The notes under the pieces were generated by a model, which did not search any database, was not told the origin of the DNA, and worked only from the letters and a program-made list of their open reading frames with translations. Both the position numbers and the translations under genes were made by a program. From Wolfiporia cocos (taxonomy: Eukaryota > Basidiomycota > Agaricomycetes > Polyporales > Phaeolaceae): a DNA stretch of 64,000 nucleotides. Below, one piece after another: positions 43,538 to 55,441 of this stretch (its first letter is position 1; each line of letters starts with the position of its first letter). The stretch is taken from positions 1,364,001-1,428,000 of the forward strand of contig JACCLO010000005.1 of the NCBI GenBank assembly GCA_029448655.1, in the 5' to 3' direction.

Positions 43538-44415
43538 ATGAAGCAGCACACTCCTCAATTCGCCACCACGCCTGCCACAGGGCTCGAGGACAATGCTACA
43601 ACACTTCCCACACCCGTCACGCCGCGGAGACATGTTGAGAGAATTGCATCACTACTTGCTCTCGGTTCGGTCGTGTTCCTTCCATACTGGCTAATCCGGC
43701 GGCGCATGACACGGCTGCATCTCGAGGTCGCGCGCATCGGTGTGGCGAATGCAGCACTGACGCGCGACGTCCGGGCCTTGCATGGCGAGCTCGCCATGCG
43801 TCGGACCGAGAATGAGCGGCTCGTAGAGGTGCTTAACCAAACGAGGGCCGGTGCAGAGGCGCTGCGATCACAGATGGAGAAGCGAGAGGGCGCACATGCA
43901 CAGGAGAGCGCGGGCATGCGCGATGAGATGCGCGATATACGGCTCGCGCTGGAGCGCCTCGCGGCGGATGCGGTGCAGCGCGATCATGCGCGCGCGGAAT
44001 GGGAGAAGATCCGCCGGGAGGACCTCCGTACATTCCTTCGCGAGCAGCAGCGGACCAGGTAGGCCGACCCACTGCGCTTGCGGGCGTGCGATCTCACGGC
44101 CTATGGTCAATGTGCAGATCGCAGTTTGCTGCGGTAAAGGAGCTAGGGACATCGCTGGCGGATGTGGCCGCGTTCATGCATGAGGTGGAGCTGCAGCAAG
44201 GGTACTCACCTCGTAAGAGTGACGGACGTGGTATCGAACGGATGCGACGACTTGCACAGAAGCTGCAAGACCTCCCTGAGCCAACTGACGTTGTCGATGT
44301 GAGTCGATCTTGGTGAGGTATTTGTGAGATTTTGCTGATCAAGCTGCTATAGCAGTTGCATGAAAAGCCTGCAGATACGGCCGCAGGACCGGACATTCGT
44401 AAAGGAAAATCATAA
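43538..44415 (+). CDS. Membrane-anchored coiled-coil protein, copy B
   Basis: Exons 43538-44058, 44118-44298 and 44353-44415 join in frame to 254 residues. It shares with copy A a disordered TP-rich head, a membrane segment (IASLLALGSVVFLPYWLI), the junction RRRMTRLHLEVARIG and an NAAL block, then a coiled coil with Arg/Glu-rich heptads. It differs by two extra exons adding SLADVAAFMHEVELQQGYSP, with DGRGIERMRRLAQKLQDLPE next to it, a helical segment that looks conserved. The start is the ATG of MKQHTPQFATTP; the frame is open about 80 bp further upstream. Its partner A lies 294 bp upstream on the same strand. Confidence 0.82.
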
Positions 44416-44469
44416 CATCGCGATGGCGACTACGACCAGGGGTTGTGTCTGGGCAGGACAGTGTCACAA

Positions 44470-45156
44470 TCAGGCGCATATACACAAGGCAGAGGATTGC
44501 TCGTACTGGTGTAATCTAGGAGGATTTTGAAGCGAGGCTGCCTCGCATGAAGTGCTACTTCCATCCATTTTTCCGAGACTGGGGACAGGTATAGTATCAG
44601 TACCTAAGACAGCATGATGCGGATGCCATAGAACGACCTTAGCATTTTTCTGGTGCGGTACAAGATACTGCTCCATCAAATCCACATCGACCTTTCCCCA
44701 ACCCGCATAATCGCCCGTCCGCATCTCTTTACATCTCCGAAGATAGAACGCAAGATGATACGCAAGGACAGCAGGCCACTCGTACTGGGACGTGATTTTG
44801 ACAAGGTGGCTGCTATAGCGAAAGAAGTAGTACGGGAGCATGGTGGGCTGGCCACACGCCAGCCCGTGGAGAGTGAGGATGGAGAAGTATGCGTTGAGCG
44901 GGACAAGCAGCGCATCCAGCGTTTTGTAGACCTCGGTCGCGAGGGGCGCAGCACGCAGCGGGATCGGTGTGTCCTCGAGCGCGCCGTCAACCATGTCCCA
45001 CTGCGACTCGAGTATCCGGCGCGAATCGAGCTTGTACAAGTCCGCGCCAGACAGCGTGTGGCTCAGGATGGCGTCCATGGTGTCATCCTCGACGTGCGGG
45101 AAGAGGTAGAGCAGGTCGCGGGTGCTCTGCCCCGGGGGATAGGACGACTGGGACAT
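44470..45156 (-). CDS. Single-exon protein of a lineage-specific, Gag-like-looking family
   Basis: 228 residues, starting MSQSSYPPGQSTRDLLYLFP. Mostly helical, with blocks VEDDTMDAILSHTL, DLYKLD, LDALLVPLNAYFSIL and YEWPAVLAYHLAFYLRRCKEM, and ending in a Ser/Gln-rich tail. I recall similar single-exon proteins scattered through Agaricomycete genomes near retroelements, and the all-helical build recalls retroelement capsid (Gag) proteins. There is no zinc knuckle, protease or reverse transcriptase nearby and no LTR was seen, so this is a weak inference. The frame is intact, which argues against a dead relic. Confidence 0.6.
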   Translation of the reverse strand: MSQSSYPPGQSTRDLLYLFPHVEDDTMDAILSHTLSGADLYKLDSRRILESQWDMVDGALEDTPIPLRAAPLATEVYKTLDALLVPLNAYFSILTLHGLACGQPTMLPYYFFRYSSHLVKITSQYEWPAVLAYHLAFYLRRCKEMRTGDYAGWGKVDVDLMEQYLVPHQKNAKVVLWHPHHAVLGTDTIPVPSLGKMDGSSTSCEAASLQNPPRLHQYEQSSALCICA

Positions 45157-45752
45157 GGGGCAAATTTTTACAGGAAGGCCGCAGGCAGAACGGCAGAGCG
45201 TGGTGCGGGGATAGTTGTGGTGAGGTGCAATCAAGATCAAATTAAGAGGTCCCAGCTGGGAGCTTTTGCGCACAAGGGCAATTCATGGCCACGAACCAGC
45301 AGCGCCTATGTTTCAAATGACGCAAGTAAGCTTTTGCCGAACACGAGTCGTGCAGTCGCCAGAGTCCTTGCGGGAGGTCATCGATGCCAGCGTACTGCTC
45401 GCTCTAGCACAATTCAGCGCATGGAACATTTTTAATCGCGGGGGAATACTGAGCGATTGCCATATCCGGTGCAAAATCAGTCCCGTGACCCCGTGAGAGT
45501 GTGGCTGAAGCAACTGCTCAGTACATCAGCCAGTTGTCCCACGCTCCTCTGACCATTCCAAGCCCGGCGAGCATATCCTCCACGACACCCTCAAGGTGAA
45601 TATCTCTCGCTGTTTGCCCTCGGAATGCTGTCTGGAATGCCGGGATGCTGCTCCGCCGCGAAAGACTCCGTTTCCGGCGTTTCCACCAGCTTTCTGTAGG
45701 CTCTAGCTTGATGTCATGTTAACCCTGGTCTGTCCCCTTAGACTCCATCAAA
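45157..45752. other. Divergent promoter region of the single-exon gene and RPL35
   Basis: 596 bp. The last 60 bp before RPL35 are pyrimidine-rich on the plus strand and contain one AACCCT half-site (45720-45725), common features of ribosomal-protein promoters in fungi. Confidence 0.45.
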
Positions 45753-46312
45753 ATGCCCGGCAAAGTCAAGGCGTACGAGCTCCAGTCCAAGTGCGTGGGG
45801 TGTCTGGCTTGTGGAGGCACGCGGCGCAGCTGACAAGGCGGTGGTGTTGTGTGCAGGTCGAAGAATGACTTGTCGAAGCAGCTCGTTGAGCTCAAGGAAG
45901 AGCTCCTCAAGCTCCGGGTGCAGAAAATCGCTGGTGGCTCCGCGGCGAAGTTGACCAAGATGTGAGTATATGTCATATTTGTGCGACGCGCGCGTTTGAC
46001 AGGCTGGCGCGGACGAATAGCAACACTGTCCGCAAGTCGATCGCCCGGGTCATGACCGTGATGAACCAGAAGGCACGGCAAAACCTGCGCGAGTTCTACA
46101 AGAAGAAGAAGTACTTGCCCCTCGACCTGCGCCCCAAGAAGACTCGTGCCATCCGCCGACGACTCACGCCGGTGCGTAGCCTCCGGATTTATGCCAGGCG
46201 TGTATATTGACTGTATATGCGATCTCAATAGCACGAGAGGTCGCTCAAGACTCTCAGGCAGCGCAAGCGGGACATTCGCTTCCCGATGCGCAAGTACGCG
46301 GTCAAGGCATGA
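45753..46312 (+). CDS. RPL35: 60S ribosomal protein L35 (uL29)
   Basis: Large-subunit protein close to the polypeptide exit tunnel. Exons 45753-45790, 45857-45961, 46003-46171 and 46232-46312 join in frame to 130 residues. The sequence is diagnostic: [56 protein letters not shown], and [20 protein letters not shown], ending [10 protein letters not shown]. The first exon is only 38 nt and the second intron only 41 bp, among the shortest in the window. Slightly longer than the usual 123 residues. Confidence 0.96.
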
Positions 46313-47387
46313 GCGGGGCATCGTCCGTTGAGCGGGTCGTGGAGCGGGATTTGCTTTCACTTTATTCTATTCACTGTATGCCGTACGTCCCCACCAATTT
46401 GACTTGCCATGCCACGCGCTGCATCGCCCTGCGTCGTCCATCACACATCAAGTTACGTATTTTGACCAACGCGGAGAGTTCGCAAGAGTGGAAGACGGCA
46501 GGTCTCTCATGTTCAAGCCTTAAACGCGCTCCTGAATTGCATAAGCTGCAAATCAGTAAGGCCAGAATCCTGGTTTGCAGTCGCAGCCAGACCATGTGAA
46601 CACGCACCGGGCAAGTGGGCATGCGTTTCCGCTGGCTCGTATTCCCGGCGGCATGGGAAGTCTTGTCGGACGGGGAAGACATGGGTTGGCCGCGGCTGGC
46701 CGCGTCTTCCGGATGCCTGTGGGACACGCCGACCGCCACATAGGATGGCAACTCGCCCGGGCAATCTAGCACATATTTGTCCGACTCTGCTCATAGAGGT
46801 CGCGCGTATTAGACTAATTGAGTTGCCAGTAATATACCGCGTCGGGCGAAGTAGCTCGGTCACGTTCAGATGTCACGCATGTTTACTCACGGACCGATGT
46901 GCGAACTTCTTTCGTCATTATAATACATCCCGACCTCCTCAAGGGCGGGTCATTGTCGACGGCGTCGACGACTACTCCTCTCGCTTTCTCGTTGACCCCT
47001 ACGCTCGACAAAGCCCGCTCGAGCCATCCGGACTTTCGTTTACCGACCTCTGCAACGTTGCTATCAACTCAGTTCGCATTCTTCCTGCGATCCTTGCTCC
47101 GGTGACGGTGCGCGGCATTTGATACCGGCAGCCCCGTGGCGTACGTTGCATTACGACCGATAGAGGCGCCATTTACGACCATTTTCTACGATTTTGATGA
47201 ACAAGGTAAGCCTTCCTCATGTCTGCTTGGTTCTAGTCGGGCGCGTGCCGCGATAAAGTCATGGGAGAAATGGCTTTCCGACTTTCATACGCACCTCATG
47301 GACACTCCACGTGTGTCATAGCGAGGGACTCCATCTGCGAGTTAACGACTTCGCGTTTCTCCCCGCTTCGCAACGCGTCTCGCCAGC
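46313..47387. other. 1.07-kb region with no convincing gene
   Basis: Several ORFs of 60-130 codons occur on both strands (for example 46745-47122 plus and 46863-46513 minus), but they overlap one another, match no family I know and lack supporting splice joints. The right part should contain the promoter and 5' UTR of the kinase gene. Confidence 0.5.
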
Positions 47388-49730
47388 ATGCAGCGCGTCG
47401 TGTCCCCCTCCCGTCTGCTGCGAAAGTCCACTTCATCTGACATTAGCCATGGTTCACCCACGCGACAACAGATGACAAAGGCGTCCCCACCCTCGTCGCC
47501 CACGGACATGAGGAGAATCCCCGAGCCCATCCCGCTCCCAAGCAGTAACCCTGCGAGCCAGTACACGCTCCTCGAGAAGCTTGGCACAGGCAGCTTCGGG
47601 ACCGTGTACAAGGCCATGCACAACGAAACGAAGCAGGTCGTTGCCATCAAGCAGATCGGTGAGCGCGACAGCCCGCGTGCCTGCCGCCGCTGACCGTGCG
47701 CGCACAGACCTGGAGGACTCGGACGACGACATCTCCGAAATCCAGCAGGAGATCGCGAACCTCGCTCAGTTCGAGTCCGAGTATGTCACCCGCTACTACG
47801 GCTCGTTCGTCGTCGCGTACAAGCTGTGGATCGTCATGGAGTTCCTCGCCGGCGGGTCCTGCCTCGACCTCCTCAAGCCCGGCGTGTTCTCCGAGGCGCA
47901 TATCGCCGTAATTTGCAAGGAGCTCCTTCAGGGCCTCGACTACCTCCACAGCGAGGGCACGATCCACCGCGACATTAAAGCGGCCAACGTGCTCCTCTCC
48001 GCGTCGGGCAAGGTCAAACTGGCGGACTTTGGTGTCGCGGCGCAGCTGACGAGCACGCTCCGGCACACGTTCGTGGGCACCCCGTTTTGGATGGCGCCGG
48101 AGGTGATAAGGCAGGCGGGCTACGACGCGAAGGCGGACATCTGGAGCCTGGGCATCACGGCGATCGAGATGGCGAAGGGCGAGCCACCACTAGCAGAGTA
48201 CCACCCCATGCGTGTGCTGTTCTTGATACCGAAGGCGAAGCCGCCCGTGTTAGAGGGCGCATTCTCTACCGCGTTCAAGGACTTTGTCGCGCAATGTCTG
48301 ACAAAGGACCCGCACTCGGTACGCATATACCCAGCCTTCAATGCATCCAGCTAATGTCCAGGCAGCGTCCTACCGCGAAAGACTTGCTCCAACATCGGTT
48401 CATCAAAAATGCACGCAAGACGTCATATTTGACTGAGCTGATTGAGCGGTATCAGGATTACCGCGCGCGCACACCTGGGAAAACACCGCAGATGTATCAG
48501 GCGACAGTCCGCAACAGCGGGGCGTGGGACGGCACATTACGGAGTGATTGGAGCTTCGACACCCTGCGCACGTCGTCCGCAATGGGTTCAGTCCGGAGCT
48601 TGATCAGAGCCTCAATTCCTCCGGGAACGATTCCGGATGAGGAGGAGGATTGGGACGAGGACGACGTCTCCGTCTCGGTGTATGAGCCCGAAGGCACGAT
48701 CGACACCACGGCGGCGACTACGCGCGGGAGCGACGTCCAGCTCGGGATGAACGCAGCCGCGCAGCACTCGACGGTCATCATCCGCTCGCTGCCGCGTCCG
48801 GCTGGCGAGAAGGACGTGCCCCCGCTGATGACCGACGACTACTCGGACGAGACTGCAGGCAGCTCAGAGCCTACGACCCCGCCGCAGTCCGTTGAGACGT
48901 CCGAGCCACCTCCGGCGTACACCGGCTCGGTGCGCTCGACGCGGCGGGCATCGTTCCAGGCACGGAATAACGTGACGAATGGCACGATTCTAGGGGTGGC
49001 GGACATCGGTAACGGTGTGGACACTATTCGGCCGGTGAAGAAGGTTGATACGGTGCGCTCACTCAGGATGTCAGAAGAATATGTGGGGACGACGCGGAGC
49101 CGCGAGGGCAACACGTCGAACCCACCGTCACCGCAGGGCACGAAGAACTCGCATAAACGCGTATCCGGTGAGGCGGTCAAGGCTGGCAGGACCCTTGTGG
49201 ATGAGGTTATGTTGCCCATCCTGGCAAAGGTACGCCTGTCTGCTGTGATGTTGGGACTCGAGGTGAACAATCATTGCAATTGACAGGCTACAAGAGATGA
49301 TATGGATGCCAGGGAGATCGAGTCGCTTAGCATGATCTCAAGAGGATTTGAGGAGCTAAGGGATGTAAATTCTGAGCTTGCCTACAATATCATCCTTGAC
49401 ATGCTGTCGGGAATCAACGAGTACGTATACAACTTGAACCTAATTGCGAACGTTGTGGCTCAACCTGTTCCCAGAAACTCAGCGGTGCGCCAGCATATCC
49501 AAACATCACGCGGTCTTTTTCCCCATAGGCGAATCATTCGCAAGAGCGAAATGACCGCCAAAGGCCTCGTTGTCACCGAAGAGGAAGAAATATCTGGGCT
49601 GCCTCCTTCCTCCTCGCCAATCCCACCAGCTGAGGCACCAGAATCCCCTTCACGGAAATCTCCTATCGCAGAGTTGCTGTACATGCGATGGCTAGAAGGC
49701 CTGAAGCTCAAATGGCCCAGTATTTTGTGA
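47388..49730 (+). CDS. Ste20-family protein kinase, GCKIII type (Don3/Nak1/Kic1-like)
   Basis: Germinal-centre kinases of this type act upstream of NDR kinases in the RAM/MOR network for cell separation and polarity. The N-terminal 60 residues are disordered. The kinase domain is complete: GTGSFGTVY loop, VAIKQI lysine, HRDIKAANV catalytic loop, DFGVAAQL and [10 protein letters not shown], with the GCK hallmark [15 protein letters not shown]. Exons include 47388-47658, 47708-48318 and one starting near 48366. The C-terminal 300 residues are Ser/Thr/Pro-rich and acidic with repeated EPEGT/TTR motifs, then a helical end ([20 protein letters not shown]). An in-frame 54-bp intron near 49422-49475 was chosen because GTACGT...CCCAG is a good pair; retaining it would add 18 residues. 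Confidence 0.9.
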
Positions 49731-50360
49731 GCGCCACTCTGTCCCAGACTCTCCTCTTGCTCTCCCTGATCGTCTATTTATGTACTGTGGGGTTGCGAAC
49801 ATTTATTCATAACTCTATCGTCATGTATGTCATCCGCTCCCATCTGTCCGGGCCGTTCGCCTTTACGATCTCTTCGATGACCTTACTTTCGCTTACCTGT
49901 CCATCCTTTGCATTGCATCCTGCTCCTTACGGACACTGGGCTCGTATATTGTGGCCATCATTACGGTTTACGGGTCAGTGTACCCTCCCTGTCGGAAACA
50001 GTCTGCGACATAATGTATACTTTGATCGTTGTCTCATATATGTTTTATTGTCAATATAGTGGGGATGCAATACAATGCTTTACATACACTGCAATCGGTT
50101 GCGATTTGGAGAATCAGCGAAACACAGTACCCGCACTCCTTCTCCGTGTAAATGGATATACAACTGACTGTCAATTACAAAGTTACATTGGTGAGTTCCG
50201 GAGCAACGCCGCATTATACATCAAGTGATACGTTACTGATCCAAGCAGCGAGTGAAATACGGCGAGTATAGATAACACAGTCGATATGAGGGTATGGGCG
50301 GAGATGTTGACATTATGCCGTTATGTGCATTTCAGTTAATTTGTTATTCACTATGTGCTG
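49731..50360. other. Convergent AT-rich 3' region
   Basis: 630 bp between the kinase and lipase stop codons, with low GC. No RNA gene or repeat seen. Confidence 0.5.
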
Positions 50361-53300
50361 TCAGTAGTCAGCATCCTCTCCGTCGTCTTCGGCGAATCTC
50401 CTATCCATATCCGCGCGTAGGTCAAAAACGGAGGGACGTCGCTGTCTTCGTGACAGTATCGACAGGTCATCATCGTCGGATGAGCTATCCCCGGACCAAG
50501 GGTCCATCACAGATTCTTGTTGATTGTCCGAAATCGTCTGCTTGCTGCCACGACGCAGGGAGGCGAATGGTGAGAACGAACCGGCGATAGACCCATTCCC
50601 GAGCCGCCGCAGGAACTCTACGGGGTTGGTAGCGGAGCTGGACGCTTGTCGACTTATGGATTGCGCATGCAAGTGGTCAGATTCGGCGGGAGGTGGCGGG
50701 TCAGGCGTAGCGCCCCGACTTTCACCCTCTTGTTCAGCGCCCTCCCCTTCCTTGTTGACAATGTGTGAGATCCATTGGCGGCGCCTGATAGAGGGTCGAC
50801 GGGATCCATGAGATGCGCCGTTGGCCAGGGGATGCGAGGATGAGCCTGTGTCGCCCTCTGCGTCGCGATGTGCATTATTGTAATAAGCTGCCTCGGCATC
50901 GGTGTCAATAGGTAGCGGAGATTCCATTACAGGAGGAGCAAGAAGCGCGCCCGCGCCGGTGGGAAGCTTTGTGCCCGTGTTCGGCGTTGGTATACGTTCT
51001 TGTGGCATAGCTTCAATCTTCTGCGTAACTCGTTCCTGGCCTCGTGTTTGCTGAGCCCTGCGAACCGCCTGTCTGCCAAGGAAGATTTGCTTCTCGAGGC
51101 GAAATCGGTTTTCAATCATGTGCAACTACAGGTTGCCATTAGTCTCACTACAACAGCAAGGTCTGAAGGGGATGCAGCGTACCTTTGGCCATGTTACCAA
51201 CTGTCCAACATGCATCATTCTTTCTAATTCAGTTTCGTCAGGATCACTAAGTATATGGATCCAATCCTGATGAAGCGAGAACAATGAGTATGAAGTCAGC
51301 AACTTGATGAAGTTTGAACGAGCCGTAAAACGCGTGCGCGGCCAAATCCTATTGTTGGAAGCATTAGGGAATGATCGCCTGTGGCGCACAACACGGCAAC
51401 TCACGTTACACTGCCTTCAAACCGTTGCAGAAAGACGCTGGACCAGTCCTGCCCTAGTAGCTGTGGTAACAGGTCGAGATCGCGGATCAACTGCGCGTCG
51501 TCAGTCAGCTTTGCAAAATCAAGCCCAAACGTCTGGTTACCTTGAAATTCTTTGTGAGCTCAAGCTTCAGCCATTGTTCCGCAGCTGATAGAACGAAATT
51601 GCCTCTCCATCCTATAGAAGGGTACGTTAGTAACGGCAGGGGGGCGTCTTCGATTGATGTACCTTTGTTTCTCCGGTGTGCAACGGGTTTGCCTGCTGAA
51701 CCTTGTGGCGCGAAGAAAAACAGATGGACATGCGGGTTGACTTGTGAGACGATGGGGTGCGTGACTGATCGTGGTTTAGTAGTCCAGAACTAACGAAAGC
51801 AGTTTGCCATATGCGGAGAATGCTTACCGTTGAAATAGAGATTGAGGGCCTGAACAGGGATATCGACTCTATAGACACCCAGGTCAGTAAAGGGGCAACA
51901 AGGGCAATCAGTGATGTCACCTCAGGGATCCGTCCTTGAACTTGCTTCCCCAATTCCATGGTACAACACTGCCGTCCTTCAGCTTCTGCATCAGGACCAC
52001 AGGGTTCAAGATCCCAGGCACTGCAGCAGACGCGAGCAGTGCACTCCAGATCAGCGTATCAGGCGCCGTCATGTAATTCAACAACTTCGTAGGGCTGGGC
52101 ATCATCGATATGTCAGACACGCTACATACCGGGAAGATAATACTCACGAATGTCGGTCTGCAGGAACCACGGAGATGTTTAAGATCCGGCCTGTACGCAT
52201 ATATGCCTCCCGAAAAGTCATGGATCCGCGAGTGAAGAAACAAAGCTGTTGAATCAGGGACAAAGATCTCAATCAGTACACTAGCTACCTCCATTGTATC
52301 ACAGAACAGCAAACCTTCCTCGCCCACAACAAGCTATCAAACCGGGCGCCGGTAGTCCGAAAACGTTTTATCCAGACACGGAATGGCTCTTCGAAGGCGG
52401 TGATACGTCTTGCCAATTCAGGTGTGAGCAACCGCTTGAGCTCTGCATCTGTGCGCGTACACATCATGGCTGCAACGACGCCGCCTGCTGATGTACCGGA
52501 TATAACGCGGGGAAGCAAACCGGCATCTAAGAAGGCCTTTGTCACACCAAAATGGTCTATGTAAATAGCATCGATTACACTGATCTTTTGCAGGATGATG
52601 AGACAGCTTACAGTAGCCAAATGATGCACCGCCCGAGAGACAGAGCGCGGATGTTCCGAGGTTTGTGTTGGTACTCTTGAAAAACCGCTTTTTCTCTTCG
52701 AGGGAGATATCGGGCGATGTCCGAATAAATTCAAGGGCCTTCTCCTGCTCCGTAATGTAGTCTGAATCAATAGAATGAGCAACTTAATTCATCTCACATG
52801 AACATTCCACTTGCCTTCAATTAGATCCTTGGTTCCATAGAATGTCTGACAACCGCGATAATTAATAACTCGTTAGAATATGTCCTGTGAAGCCGTTGAC
52901 GAAATACTCACCTCACTGTATAATCTAGCAAGAGGAATTAGCTACCAGGGGACTGGAGAGGGATTAGAGAAGTTACCGTGATGATTCGACGCCGGCAAAG
53001 TTGGTACGAATACAGGTTTCTAGTACTCCCAGAAGCCCCCGTGCATCTTTCTTCTCTCTCAGTGTTCTGAGAGACCTGCGAACCTGCAGTCATGGGATCA
53101 ACATGGTCCAAACCGAGGAATTAATCTCAACACCAAGTTACCGACTGGATCTTACCTTTCTTACAAGCCTCCAGTCATAGAATGGGTCCTCATCTGTGTG
53201 TTTCCACTCGTCGAAATGCATATAATCATCCAACACGAGTGCTGCATCCTTCCATTCCTACGTTGCATCGGTAAGCGATGCCACTTCTGGGGCCACCATG

Positions 53301-54190
53301 CTCACCTGGTACGTCTTGGAACTTCGAAGTCGTTGTCTCAGCACACCTTTTCGACCACGCCCTAGGAAATGCTTGTCAAGCCCGGCAATATCGACGGAGA
53401 ATGAATCGTACAAGCCGAAAGCCATTCTTTCGCATTAACCACTTGTCGGATGGCCACGTACATGCCGAATTGGACACCCATCATCAAGAAGAGAAACGAC
53501 TGCGGCATATGAGCCACATGATGTGAATGCGCGATTGAAATGTACCATACCAGCAACGGCCATCGCACAATCAAGTAGAGCCATTCTTGCCTCTTATGTT
53601 CAGGCCTACTTTTCTTCCTCCTGTGCACATGCAGTATCCTCAGCAGCTTTCAAGCCGAGGGAAAGCACCTGGCGCACTTCTTCACTCTCAGATTGACCGG
53701 CGCAAAGTCAGATAGCGCGGATATCTTTCGCACGCGCCGCTCCGGGGGTGCTGGCGTGCCTGAAGGCGCTATGGGACTGGGGACATGCGACTGATCATTC
53801 AGGTCAAAGTCCTCCGTCTGCAAAGCCTGTGCAAAGGCCTGCATGTGGCTGTGTTCCGGATGCAGTGGCACGTAAGCTCTACCTTCTGCCGAACGACCGC
53901 CGCGCAGGTACGCACGATTCGTCGACATAGTCAACGTTCAGCTCCGGGGCAGGGCCGTCGTGTCGCCCGAGAGTTGCGTTCCGAGGCCTAGTGCGAGACA
54001 TGCATTCAGGATCAGGGTATAGCAGGGATTGAGACTGTAAGCCAGATGAACGTTTCGGGATCCGCAACGCACCAAGCGTCGACGGCCCGACGTCGGCGGC
54101 CTTCACGTGATGCGGTAACGCGTTACCGGTAACGTATGCTGTGTGGCTTTGCCTCGAACCTGCACCGTTGACGGGAGTATCCTCATCCAT
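50361..54190 (-). CDS. TGL4: Patatin-type triacylglycerol lipase (Tgl3/4/5 family)
   Basis: Lipid-droplet lipase that releases fatty acids from stored triacylglycerol. The patatin domain has the glycine-rich oxyanion motif SGGASFGYYHFG, the nucleophile motif VISGTSAGG and the dyad Asp in KFKDGS. The upstream family block includes DYMHFDEWKHTDEDPFYDWR and LRTLREKKDARGLLGVLETC. An N-terminal hydrophobic stretch (YLIVRWPLLVWYISIA) may insert in the droplet or ER membrane. The C-terminal 250 residues are disordered and acidic, rich in phosphorylatable Ser, ending SSDDDDLSIL and later EDDGEDADY. The start MDEDTPVNGAG at 54190 splices by a short intron to SAYVPLHPEH. More than a dozen introns interrupt the gene. 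Substrate class within Tgl3/4/5 is inferred. Confidence 0.88.
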
Positions 54191-55441
54191 GTCAAGTGCG
54201 CTCGGCTTCGGTGCCCTCTATTCCCGAACATCTTCTCGTCTCGCGTAAAACAAGGGCCTTCCGGTCGCTACACCGCCTTACCAACTCATATTAATCCAGC
54301 GCGCTGACGTCGCGGTAAACATCTTTGAGCGGCGATCAACGATCGTACATTCAGAAGTAAGGAAATGAATATGAAAGAAAACATGCATTTTCAAAATCAA
54401 GCTTATTTGCATGCTGTGCGCAAACTTGCGCCATCTCGCAATCTTCCATTCATGCCTGCAGAGGTACGAGCGTTCCGCGATACAGGTAAGATGTCCTTTG
54501 TAAGGCCGCCTAGCCCTGCGCATTGCACAATGGGTTCCGGCGAAGAAGTTCTCGGTGACAGCCCTTCGCTTGGTACTCTGATGCTTGCGGGTACTTGTTT
54601 CTGATGGTGTGCTCCTCGCTAAGCCGGCGGCGGTTGGCATCTGGGGTCTGGTGACATGCGGGTGATATCCATGCTTCTAGCAAGGGGCGCTGGCTGAGCG
54701 GTGCCGGACTGTCATGTAGCACACCAGTATTGGTTCCCATGCGAGACGGGCGTGGGGGGTGGAGATGGTCGTAGCTGCCAGGGGAGATTACCATGGTAAA
54801 TGGGGTATGTCTGCATAAAGAGCAGTACAAATTGATACACCTGTCTTTCGCGCAATCGATGGGACCAATGGGGCGTTCTTTTGTTCCGGGAACGTCATGG
54901 TGGCAAAGGACAAACGCTTGCCCCTCTAAGACACAAAGGAAACCTGACTGCTGGCCGCGGAACGATAGACGGCGCCGCCTTGCTCATTGGACTTAGTTTG
55001 TGTGAACGGATTCCTTGGTGGACAACGCTTCTGATTCACACTTGGCACTCCAAATTCACATTGGAGGCGCATTGATTCTCCACATGGGATGTGTAATGCT
55101 GCGCACACGCAATCCGCTGTGCAGTCGCAGCAGGTGAGCGAGCAGTGTGCTGTGCAACGGTTAATTAGAAGAGCAGAAGAGGTGGAGGTGAATTCCCCGA
55201 AAGGCGATGCAACGGAGGGCTAATACAGCATTCGGACCTATAGATCTTGCTATTTTCGGCCGGTTCGTGTGATGGCACTAGGGAAAATCCGGAAATATGC
55301 ATCGGCGCCCTAGACCTTACTGAGCAGGGTGGCATCAGGTACGTATCCGTAAGAGGGGTATATAAGACCACCTGTGGGTCGACCATTCGACACAACACAC
55401 TCTTTCCCCTTCACTGTCATCACTCTCGCATTACTACTACC
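54191..55441. other. 1.25-kb divergent promoter region
   Basis: Lies between the starts of the lipase and CipC genes. The right end has a strong core promoter. Short ORFs in the middle show no resemblance to known proteins. The length is large for this compact genome and may reflect regulated CipC expression. Confidence 0.5.
55359..55366 (+). promoter_or_regulatory. TATA box of the CipC gene
   Basis: TATATAAG, 76 bp upstream of the ATG at 55442, followed by an A/C-rich then CT-rich leader ending ACTACTACC before ATG. This is the best core promoter in the window. Confidence 0.65.

Noticed and set aside
44470..45156. Retrotransposon insertion with LTRs
   Set aside because: No direct terminal repeats, target-site duplication or polymerase ORF was found on either side.
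46371..46863. Overlapping minus-strand ORFs of 116-133 codons
   Set aside because: They conflict with each other in frame, lack conserved motifs and have no splice partners.
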